Assembly: GCA_030151865.1 (NCBI GenBank)
Contig: JASLCK010000300.1
Location: 1-6,074, forward strand
Length of the DNA stretch: 6,074 nt
From: Rhodospirillaceae bacterium
GTDB taxonomy: Bacteria; Pseudomonadota; Alphaproteobacteria; Rhodospirillales; Magnetospirillaceae
Direction of reading: 5' to 3'
Part shown: in pieces, positions 1 to 5,256 of the stretch
How the letters are laid out: every line of letters begins with the position of its first letter
How positions within the stretch are numbered: the stretch's first letter is position 1
Notes under the pieces: generated by a model
The model's input: the letters and a program-made list of their open reading frames with translations, nothing else
Database searches by the model: none
Told to the model about the DNA's origin: nothing
Program-made: the position numbers and the translations under genes

Positions 1-49
1 TGCTGGCTTCCAGCGGGGTCAGTTGATCGACGGGAATGGCCTGGGACAT
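1..49 (-). CDS. ligA: NAD-dependent DNA ligase, N-terminal 16 codons only (partial)
   Basis: Only the start of this gene is inside the window. From the ATG at 49-47 the reading frame gives MSQAIPVDQLTPLEAS and then runs off the left edge. A short N-terminus of this kind, with a 'PVDxLTxxEA' stretch leading into the first helix, is what alphaproteobacterial LigA proteins show, and ligA commonly follows recN in this neighbourhood. LigA seals nicks using NAD+ during replication and repair; none of its adenylation, OB-fold, zinc-finger, HhH or BRCT regions can be seen here. No strong Shine-Dalgarno lies before the ATG (a weak AGGCG at most). The gene call rests on 16 residues plus gene order, so it is probable rather than proven. 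Confidence 0.72.
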   Translation of the reverse strand, partial: MSQAIPVDQLTPLEAS

Positions 50-82
50 GGGGGCGCCTGACAGAAAGAAACAAGAACAAGG

Positions 83-111
83 GAAATGCCGCCCCTGTCC
101 CCGACTGTCAA
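83..111 (-). promoter_or_regulatory. Candidate sigma-70-type promoter for ligA
   Basis: On the minus strand a perfect consensus -35 hexamer TTGACA (111-106) is followed after 17 bases by CATTTC (88-83). The second hexamer matches TATAAT at only two of six positions, so the -10 is poor. The site lies entirely in the 82-bp gap between the cyclase stop and the ligA start, with about 34 bp to the ATG, which is a sensible place for a ligA promoter. No terminator hairpin separates the cyclase from ligA, so read-through is also possible. Confidence 0.3.
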
Positions 112-131
112 GCACCCATGCGTAAAATCCC

Positions 132-1286
132 TTAAGGCTGGGGCGAAAAGCCGCGCTGGTCCAGATAGGGCTTAAGATCGTCGGGGTGGGCCAGACTGAC
201 GCGGTTGCGCCCCTGGCGCTTGGACCGGTACATGGCGGCATCGGCATGGGCCATCAGGGCGGGGATGGTCAGATCGTCGTTTTCCTCGCCCGGTGTGATG
301 GTGGCGACGCCGATGCTGACGGTCAGGGGCTGGATGCTGCCGTCGGCCAATTGGGCCGGGCTTTGTTCCACCTGCTGGCGCAGCCGTTCGGCGATGGCGA
401 CGGCGGCTTCTGTGCCGGTGTTGGGCAGGGCGACCGAAAACTCCTCGCCGCCGCAACGGCCCAGAATGTCCAGTTCGCGCAAAGCATGACGGCAGTTATC
501 AACAAAATGGCGCAGCACCAGATCGCCCGCCGCATGGCCGTGGGTGTCGTTGACCGCCTTGAAGTGGTCGATATCCAGCACCAGCAGCGAGAAGGACCGG
601 CCCATCAGGCGGGCATGATCCAACTCCAGCGCAGCCAGATGGTGGAAATGGCGCAGATTGGCGGTTTCGGTCAGGGGGTCGGTGCTGGCGAGAACTTCCA
701 GTTCGCTTAGATGCTGCTGGGTCGAGCTGAAATAACGCAGCGACAGCGCCAGATCGGACAGGTCGCCCTGGGCGTCGAGAATGACGGGAACCCGTTCGAT
801 CAGCAGACGCAACAGGCCATCGCCCGCCGGGGCGTTGGGGTCGCTGGCCGGGGGCGGGCAATCCTGGGGATAGGCCCCGACCGCCAGCCGTCCGCCCGGC
901 AACGGCAGCACCAAGCGTTGCCAGGTTTCGGTCCGGTCATGGGGAAAGCGGGCGGTATAGGACCGCCACAGCACGCATCGTTCGCGCCGGGCGAAGCCAT
1001 ATTCGAATTCCAGCATGCCGCGCTGATCGGCGGGCAGGATGTCGGGCGGTAACAGATCGATGATCTGTCCCGTCAGATCCGCGCCGAAATGTCGGGCGAA
1101 AGCTTGGCCGTAATGGTGATAGCGGCTGAAATAGGTGTCGCTGTCGATCAGCAGCAGATGATCGGCATGGCTGGAAAATAAAGCCAGGGGATCGTCAAAA
1201 CCAGATGGGGCGGCAGCGGCGTCGCGCCATATACTCAACAGGTCGGCCAAACGCGGGTCGATGACTTGGCTTACCAGAGACTTCAT
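132..1286 (-). CDS. PAS-GGDEF diguanylate cyclase
   Basis: A 384-residue protein predicted to make the second messenger cyclic di-GMP from two GTP. Residues about 12-140 resemble the alphaproteobacterial PAS_5 type of sensor domain (a 'RYHHYGQAFARHFGADLTG' stretch at 55-73 is typical). A helical linker at about 175-201 probably forms the dimerising stalk. The GGDEF domain runs from about 202 to 365: LDIDHFKAVND (237-247) with metal-binding aspartates, GHAAGD (250-255), active-site GGEEF (279-283) and YRSKRQGRNRV (353-363). RELD (270-273), five residues before GGEEF, is an intact product-inhibition I-site. No membrane segment or signal peptide is seen, so it should be cytoplasmic. The usual DxLTGLxNRR entry motif is altered to DPLTETANLR (203-212). 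The start is secure: an in-frame TAG lies nine bases upstream of the ATG, and the next Met is residue 91. The signal sensed is unknown. Confidence 0.93.
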   Translation of the reverse strand: MKSLVSQVIDPRLADLLSIWRDAAAAPSGFDDPLALFSSHADHLLLIDSDTYFSRYHHYGQAFARHFGADLTGQIIDLLPPDILPADQRGMLEFEYGFARRERCVLWRSYTARFPHDRTETWQRLVLPLPGGRLAVGAYPQDCPPPASDPNAPAGDGLLRLLIERVPVILDAQGDLSDLALSLRYFSSTQQHLSELEVLASTDPLTETANLRHFHHLAALELDHARLMGRSFSLLVLDIDHFKAVNDTHGHAAGDLVLRHFVDNCRHALRELDILGRCGGEEFSVALPNTGTEAAVAIAERLRQQVEQSPAQLADGSIQPLTVSIGVATITPGEENDDLTIPALMAHADAAMYRSKRQGRNRVSLAHPDDLKPYLDQRGFSPQP

Positions 1287-1343
1287 AAAACTCTAACGCC
1301 CCCATATTGCCTGATCTAGGGGTAGCACAGCTTAAGGCCCCCG

Positions 1344-1396
1344 GCAAAGCCAAGGATTTGTTTATATCCTTAGGTGTGGGGCCTCTAGCCCTTTGC
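1344..1396 (-). other. Branched inverted repeat in the recN-cyclase gap
   Basis: In the 119-bp gap after recN the minus strand can pair CTAAGGAT (1373-1366) with ATCCTTGG (1357-1350; one G-U) across an 8-base loop. This is extended directly by GCAAAG (1396-1391) pairing with CTTTGC (1349-1344), leaving a 17-base bulge that has a small GGGC/GCCC-type hairpin of its own. A competing pairing of GGCCCC with GGGGCC lies just outside. No run of T follows, so it is not a standard intrinsic terminator. It may be a weak attenuator, an mRNA-stability element, or chance. An AT-rich TATAAA at the loop is a possible -10 without a good -35. Confidence 0.3.
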
Positions 1397-1405
1397 TAAA
1401 AGCCT

Positions 1406-3064
1406 TCAGGCCTGCAACAGGCTGGCGGCGGCGGCGCGGGCTTGGTCGGTGATTTCCGATCCGGCCAGCATGCGGGCGATCTCTTCCTGGCGTTGCGCGG
1501 GCGAGAGGGGGGTGACGCGGGTTACGGTGCCGCCCTGGCCGTCATCGCCCTTGGCGACGTGCCAGTGATTAGCGCCCTTGGCGGCGACCTGGGGCGAATG
1601 GGTGACCACCAACAACTGCAAATCCGCCGACAGGCGGGCCAAGCGGTCGCCGACGGCAGCGGCCACGGCCCCGCCGATGCCGCTGTCCACTTCGTCAAAG
1701 ACAATGGTGGGCACCGGGCTGGTGCGGGCCAACACCACCTTTAACGCCAGCATGAAGCGCGACAATTCCCCGCCCGACGCAATCTTGCCCAAGGGGCCGG
1801 GGGCGGTGCCGGGATTGGTGGCGACTTCAAAGGCCACCGCATCCATGCCGGTTTCGCTCCAATCGTCTTCCCCCAGCGGGGCAACACGGGTTTGAAAGCG
1901 GGCTTTGTCCAGCTTCAGCGGCGGCAATTCGGCGGCGACAGCGCGGTCCAGTTTTTCGGCGGCGGCGATGCGGGCGCGTGATACCGCCTTGGCGGCGTCG
2001 GCAAAGGCGGATTTGGCGGCTTTTTCCGCCTGCATCAGGCGGATCAGGCCGTCGCCGCCCGCGTCCAGGGCTTGCAGATCGGCGCTCATGCGGTCGCGCA
2101 AGGCAGCCAGATCATCGACGGCGACCCCATGCTTGCGGGCCACGGCGCGCAGGGCGAACAGCCGTTCCTCGACCTTTTCCAAGGCCTGGGGGTCAAGATC
2201 AATCGAAGCACTGGCCCGTTCCAGCAAGGCGCGGGCTTCCGCCGTTTCCACAGCGGCGCGGTCCAGGGCGGCGATGACCCCGTCCAGAACCCCTTCGGCC
2301 ATCGAAGCGACCCGTTCCAAGGCGCGCTGGGCAGACCGCAGATTGCTCTCCACCTCCCCCTTGCCGGTCAGGGCCATCTGGGCGGCGTTCATGCCTTCCA
2401 CCAGCTTTTCGCCATGCATCATCACGACGCGCTTTTCGGCCAGTTGGCTTTCCTCGCCAGGGTGGGGATCAAGGGCGTTCAATTCCTCGACCGCATGGCG
2501 CAGGAATTCTTCTTCCCCCTTGGCTTTCGCCAACGAGACTTCGGCGTCCTTGCGGGCCTTGATGGCGGCGCGCCAGGCGGACCAGCTTTGCTTCAGGGTG
2601 GCGGGATCAAGGGCGGCAAAGGCGTCCAGTACCGGGCCGTGGGTGGCCGGGTCCAAAAGACCGTGGCTTTCAAACTGGCCGTGCACTTCCACCAGCAGAT
2701 CGCCCAGGCGGCGCAGCAGACCGACGCTGACCGGCTGGTCATTGACGAAGGCGCGGGATCGACCATCGGCGGAAACGGTACGGCGCAGCACCAGCCCTTC
2801 GCCGGTGGGCATGTCCTGTTCGGCCAGGATGGTCAAGGCGGGATGATCGGCGGGCAGGTCGAAATCGGCGGTCACCGACAACTGATTGCAGCCCTTGCGC
2901 ACCAATCCGCTGTCGGACCGCGCCCCCAGGGCGAGGCCCAACGAATCCAGCAGGATCGATTTGCCTGCACCGGTTTCACCGGTCAGGACGGTCAGGCCGG
3001 GCTGGAAGGCGATATCCAGCCGGTCAATCAGAACGACATCACGGATCGACAGCCCAATCAGCAT
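1406..3064 (-). CDS. recN: DNA repair protein RecN (SMC-like ATPase)
   Basis: A 552-residue protein, the normal full length for RecN, a cytoplasmic SMC-family ATPase that acts in double-strand-break repair together with RecA. Seen in order: Walker A GETGAGKS (29-36), Q-loop region VEVHGQFES (126-133), a long Ala/Glu/Arg-rich coiled-coil region (about 155-375) that folds back on itself, the ABC signature SGGELSR (430-436), Walker B with TIVFDEVDSGIGG (453-465, D457 and E458), and the switch histidine in VVTHSPQ (H489). No key residue is missing. The ATG lies 12 bp after the bamD stop, and that stop is in the same frame, so this is the first possible start; the ribosome site before it is weak. 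Co-transcription with bamD is likely. By eye I found no alphaproteobacterial LexA box (GTTC-N7-GTTC) from 3065 to 3900, so SOS control is not evident locally. Confidence 0.97.
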   Translation of the reverse strand: MLIGLSIRDVVLIDRLDIAFQPGLTVLTGETGAGKSILLDSLGLALGARSDSGLVRKGCNQLSVTADFDLPADHPALTILAEQDMPTGEGLVLRRTVSADGRSRAFVNDQPVSVGLLRRLGDLLVEVHGQFESHGLLDPATHGPVLDAFAALDPATLKQSWSAWRAAIKARKDAEVSLAKAKGEEEFLRHAVEELNALDPHPGEESQLAEKRVVMMHGEKLVEGMNAAQMALTGKGEVESNLRSAQRALERVASMAEGVLDGVIAALDRAAVETAEARALLERASASIDLDPQALEKVEERLFALRAVARKHGVAVDDLAALRDRMSADLQALDAGGDGLIRLMQAEKAAKSAFADAAKAVSRARIAAAEKLDRAVAAELPPLKLDKARFQTRVAPLGEDDWSETGMDAVAFEVATNPGTAPGPLGKIASGGELSRFMLALKVVLARTSPVPTIVFDEVDSGIGGAVAAAVGDRLARLSADLQLLVVTHSPQVAAKGANHWHVAKGDDGQGGTVTRVTPLSPAQRQEEIARMLAGSEITDQARAAAASLLQA

Positions 3065-3076
3065 GGCGGATGCCCG

Positions 3077-3892
3077 TTACCAGGGCCACCAGCTGGAACC
3101 CTTGTCTTCCGCCTGCGGTTCCGGCTTGCCTTCCACCAGCTTATAGCTGTCGGTGTACCATTCGCTGCCGGGATAGTTATACCCCAGCACCGCGCCCGCG
3201 CGCTTGGCTTCCTCGGTCAAGCCCAGGGCTTCATAGCATTCGATCAGGCGATGCAGCGCTTCCGGCACATGGGTGGTGGTCTGGTAATTGTCCACCACGT
3301 TGCGGAAACGATTGATGGCGGCCAGATATTGGCCCTGCTTTTCGTAATAGCGCCCGATGTTCATTTCCTTGCCCGCCATATGGTCGCGGGCCAGATCAAC
3401 CTTCAGCTTGGCGTCGCGGGCGTACTTGCTGTTGGGGAAGCGGTCCACCACTTCCTGCAAGGACTTCATCGCCTGTTCGGTGATTTTCTGGTCGCGGCCC
3501 ACATCGACGATCTGTTCGTAATAGCACAGCGCCTTGAGATAATAGGCGTAGGGCGCGTCCTTATGGCTGGGATGCAACTGAATAAAGCGATCCAGGGCGA
3601 CGATGGCTTCGTCGAACTTGTTGCGCTGATAAAGCGCGAACGCCGCCATCAACTGCGCCTTGGTGGCCCAGACCGAATAGGGGTGCTGGCGTTCCACTTC
3701 GTCGAAGTCCTTGGCGGCCTTCTGATAGTCCTCTTCATTGAGGTCGTTCATCGCCTGATTGTACAGGTCTTCGACGGGGCGTTCCTGATAGGTGCTTTTG
3801 TCCTTATCGGAATCGCCCGAACATCCGGCCAGCAACGGCAGGGCCAGGACGGCGGCGGAAAGAGCGGCGCGCAAGCGAAGCGAAGTGGTCAT
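3077..3892 (-). CDS. bamD: Outer membrane protein assembly factor BamD (ComL) lipoprotein
   Basis: A 271-residue lipoprotein of the BAM complex, which inserts beta-barrel proteins into the outer membrane together with BamA. The N-terminus is a lipoprotein signal: arginines at 6 and 8, a hydrophobic stretch, then lipobox LAGC with the lipidated cysteine at 24. Serine at +2 fits outer-membrane sorting. The rest is helical TPR-like repeats, including YNQAMNDLNEEDYQKAAKDF (44-63), an 'ALYQRNKFDEAIVALDRFI' repeat near 86-104 and RYYEKQGQYLAAINRF (181-196). The closing NYPGSEWYTDSYKLV (239-253) is typical of alphaproteobacterial BamD. A charged tail ends in WWPW. The ATG is placed to give a signal peptide of normal length; its Shine-Dalgarno is weak (AGG about 13 bases upstream). 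It is separated from lpxC by a strong terminator and is only 12 bp from recN, so it probably heads a bamD-recN unit. Confidence 0.95.
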   Translation of the reverse strand: MTTSLRLRAALSAAVLALPLLAGCSGDSDKDKSTYQERPVEDLYNQAMNDLNEEDYQKAAKDFDEVERQHPYSVWATKAQLMAAFALYQRNKFDEAIVALDRFIQLHPSHKDAPYAYYLKALCYYEQIVDVGRDQKITEQAMKSLQEVVDRFPNSKYARDAKLKVDLARDHMAGKEMNIGRYYEKQGQYLAAINRFRNVVDNYQTTTHVPEALHRLIECYEALGLTEEAKRAGAVLGYNYPGSEWYTDSYKLVEGKPEPQAEDKGSSWWPW

Positions 3893-3911
3893 GACCAGAA
3901 CAAAACCTGCT

Positions 3912-3953
3912 AAAAAGACATCGGGCCGGCGAGACTATAGCACGCCGGCCCGA
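3912..3953 (-). terminator. Intrinsic terminator after lpxC
   Basis: The arms TCGGGCCGGCG (3953-3943 on the minus strand) and its exact reverse complement (3931-3921) form a perfect 11-bp GC-rich stem with an 11-base loop. On the minus strand the stem is followed after four bases by TTTTT (3916-3912). It begins 29 bp past the lpxC stop and ends only 19 bp before the bamD ATG, so it should largely uncouple bamD from lpxC transcription. Confidence 0.88.
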
Positions 3954-3964
3954 ATAATCGACAA
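3934..3964 (-). promoter_or_regulatory. Candidate bamD-recN promoter inside the lpxC terminator
   Basis: The terminator loop holds TATAGT on the minus strand (3939-3934), five of six matches to the -10 consensus. TTGTCG (3964-3959) matches the -35 at four of six positions, but with a long 19-base spacer. A start about 7 bases beyond would fall in the second stem arm, giving a leader of roughly 35 bases and a transcript that lacks the full hairpin. Spacing is suboptimal, and a promoter inside lpxC is an alternative. Confidence 0.35.
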
Positions 3965-3982
3965 GATGTGAAAGAGAAATGA

Positions 3983-4981
3983 TCAGGCGGAAGCTGACAG
4001 CAGCGGACGCTGGACGGGCGGCAAGGAAACACGCTGGTCGCGGCTTTCCAGCGGCACGATTTCCCAGGCGGTCTTGTCGGCGAACAGGGCGCGCAGCAAC
4101 TGGTTGTTAAGGGCATGGCCCGAACGGATGCCGTGGAAATGGCCGATGATCGGACCGCCCGCCAGATACAGATCGCCAACGGCGTCCAGGGCTTTATGAC
4201 GGACGAATTCGTCGTCGTAGCGCAGCCCTTCCTCGTTCAGGATGCCCTGGCCGTCGCTGGCGATGACCACGGCGTTATCCAGCGAACCGCCCTTGCCCAG
4301 ACCGGCGGCGCGCATGGCGGCCACTTCCTGTTCGAAGCCAAAGGTGCGGGCGCGGCTGACTTCCGACTTGAAGGCATGACCACTCATGGACAGCAGGCAT
4401 TCCTGACGGCCGATGGTCGGCACCGGGAAGTCGATTTCCATACGGACCGAGAAGCCCGAACCGGGGGTCAGGCTGGCGAACTTGTTGCCATCTTGGACCA
4501 AAACCGGCTTCAGGATGCGAACGGCGCGGCGCGGCGCGGCCAGTTCGATGACGCCCGCACATTCCACCAGGAACAGGAACGGGGCGGACGAGCCGTCCAT
4601 CACCGGCACTTCCGGCCCGGTGATGTCGATGATGGCGTTGTCGATCTGCATGCCCGCCAGAGCGGCCATCAGATGTTCGATGGTGCGCACGCCCACGCCA
4701 TCGGCGTCGGCCACGCAGGTGTTCATGCGGGTGTCCGAAACGCTGGCCCAGTGGGCAGGGATCAGCGCGCCGTTTCCGGCGATGTCGGTGCGGCGGAACA
4801 AGATGCCGGTATCGGCTTCGGCGGGGTGCAGGGTCATGGTGACCTTGGCCCCCGAATGCAGCCCGACGCCGGTGCAGGAGATCGAGGTCTTCAGGGTCCG
4901 CTGCTTGACGGTGCCGAACGCGCCCTTGGCCACATTTTCGGCCGGGACGATCACTTCCATATTGGCGCCGCTATCGTACAT
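3983..4981 (-). CDS. lpxC: UDP-3-O-acyl-N-acetylglucosamine deacetylase LpxC
   Basis: The zinc enzyme that removes acetate from UDP-3-O-acyl-GlcNAc, the committed step of lipid A synthesis, in the cytoplasm at the inner membrane. With the ATG at 4981 it has 332 residues. Visible landmarks are TGVGLHSG (37-44), EH (E102 catalytic base, H103 zinc ligand) in RTIEHLMAALAG, MDGSSAPF (128-135), RHKALDAVGDL with zinc ligands H262 and D266, and SGHALNN (287-293) with the catalytic H289. All expected active-site residues are present. Length is slightly above the usual 300-310 because of a longer N-terminus and a short extra tail. The frame also opens with TTG at 4990, but the AAAGG ribosome site ends one base from that TTG and ten bases from the ATG, so the ATG is preferred; another ATG at 4960 has no ribosome site. 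Terminators on both sides suggest a single-gene transcript. Confidence 0.96.
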   Translation of the reverse strand: MYDSGANMEVIVPAENVAKGAFGTVKQRTLKTSISCTGVGLHSGAKVTMTLHPAEADTGILFRRTDIAGNGALIPAHWASVSDTRMNTCVADADGVGVRTIEHLMAALAGMQIDNAIIDITGPEVPVMDGSSAPFLFLVECAGVIELAAPRRAVRILKPVLVQDGNKFASLTPGSGFSVRMEIDFPVPTIGRQECLLSMSGHAFKSEVSRARTFGFEQEVAAMRAAGLGKGGSLDNAVVIASDGQGILNEEGLRYDDEFVRHKALDAVGDLYLAGGPIIGHFHGIRSGHALNNQLLRALFADKTAWEIVPLESRDQRVSLPPVQRPLLSASA

Positions 4982-4991
4982 TTTTTTCAAG

Positions 4992-4996
4992 CCTTT
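4992..4996 (-). promoter_or_regulatory. Ribosome binding site deciding the lpxC start
   Basis: AAAGG on the minus strand ends 10 bases before the ATG at 4981 and only one base before the in-frame TTG at 4990. This spacing favours the ATG and rules strongly against the TTG as the initiation codon. Confidence 0.6.
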
Positions 4997-5063
4997 GCGG
5001 TTAACCCGTTTTTGACGCCTCTACATCTAGCAGCCCCCTGTCTAGGGCTCAAATCAATCATTA

Positions 5064-5078
5064 TTACGAATTGTTACG
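5064..5078 (-). promoter_or_regulatory. Tandem CGTAA direct repeat upstream of lpxC
   Basis: On the minus strand CGTAA occurs twice, with five bases between copies (5078-5074 and 5068-5064), a period of 10 bp or one helical turn. Response regulators of the OmpR/PhoB/CpxR family bind direct repeats with this geometry (the CpxR type is GTAAA-N5-GTAAA). It lies about 85-100 bp upstream of the lpxC ATG. The identity of any binding protein is inference. Confidence 0.3.
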
Positions 5079-5094
5079 CTGGTGCGAGATGCTG

Positions 5095-5115
5095 ATATTC
5101 TTTTAAAAACAATAT
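5095..5115. repeat. AT-rich 21-bp near-perfect palindrome upstream of lpxC
   Basis: The 21 bases are symmetric around 5105: ATATT at 5095-5099 matches AATAT at 5111-5115, and TTTT at 5101-5104 matches AAAA at 5106-5109. The only break among ten base pairs is the C/C pair at 5100 and 5110. It sits about 115-135 bp upstream of the lpxC start in otherwise GC-rich DNA. It could be an operator for a dimeric regulator, a promoter UP element, or a chance result of AT richness. Confidence 0.4.
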
Positions 5116-5148
5116 GTTGCCTTTTATGTCTGATCGCTTGGCATTGGG

Positions 5149-5161
5149 CTTTGTCACAAAG
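5149..5161. repeat. 13-bp perfect dyad CTTTGT-N-ACAAAG
   Basis: CTTTGT (5149-5154) and ACAAAG (5156-5161) are exact reverse complements around one central base. It lies just beyond the tail of the ftsZ terminator, at the upstream edge of the lpxC promoter region. A dimeric regulator site is possible; no known motif is recognised. Confidence 0.3.
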
Positions 5162-5182
5162 GCGGGCAAGGGATCGGACCAC

Positions 5183-5224
5183 AAAAGAAAGGGCGCTGGA
5201 CGGGGGCTAGTCCGTCCAGCGCCC
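5183..5224 (-). terminator. Intrinsic terminator after ftsZ
   Basis: A perfect 13-bp stem formed by GGGCGCTGGACGG (5224-5212 on the minus strand) and its exact reverse complement (5203-5191), with an 8-base loop. It is followed at once on the minus strand by TTTCTTTT (5190-5183). It starts 32 bp past the ftsZ stop. It should end the dcw-cluster transcript at ftsZ and leave lpxC to its own promoter. Confidence 0.92.
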
Positions 5225-5256
5225 AAGGCGCGGATCGAGGTGTCCTGGCGTCGGGC

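Noticed and set aside
1287..1405. Cyclic di-GMP riboswitch before the diguanylate cyclase
   Set aside because: The gap lacks the conserved GEMM core and its tetraloop-receptor arrangement on the minus strand; only generic pairing is seen.
1905..2846. Plus-strand open frame of 313 residues opposite recN
   Set aside because: Ser/Arg/Ala-rich translation with no motif, opposite the coiled-coil coding region of recN; a shadow frame.
3065..3900. Alphaproteobacterial LexA box controlling recN
   Set aside because: I checked the GTTC and GAAC occurrences by eye and none has a second copy seven bases on.
2072..3913. Plus-strand open frame of 613 residues opposite recN and bamD
   Set aside because: It runs antisense to two clearly functional genes, has no recognisable domain and a Gly/Gln/His-rich make-up typical of GC-rich shadow frames. 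No convincing ribosome site was seen.
4979..4990. TTG start for lpxC
   Set aside because: The AAAGG site would be one base from the TTG, too close for initiation; the ATG three codons on has workable spacing.
4115..5095. Plus-strand open frame of 326 residues opposite lpxC
   Set aside because: Low-complexity Gly/His/Asp/Ala-rich translation fully antisense to lpxC; a codon-bias shadow.
4982..5182. CtrA-type TTAA-N7-TTAA boxes upstream of lpxC
   Set aside because: TTAA occurs at 5001 and 5103, but no pair has the required 7-base spacing.
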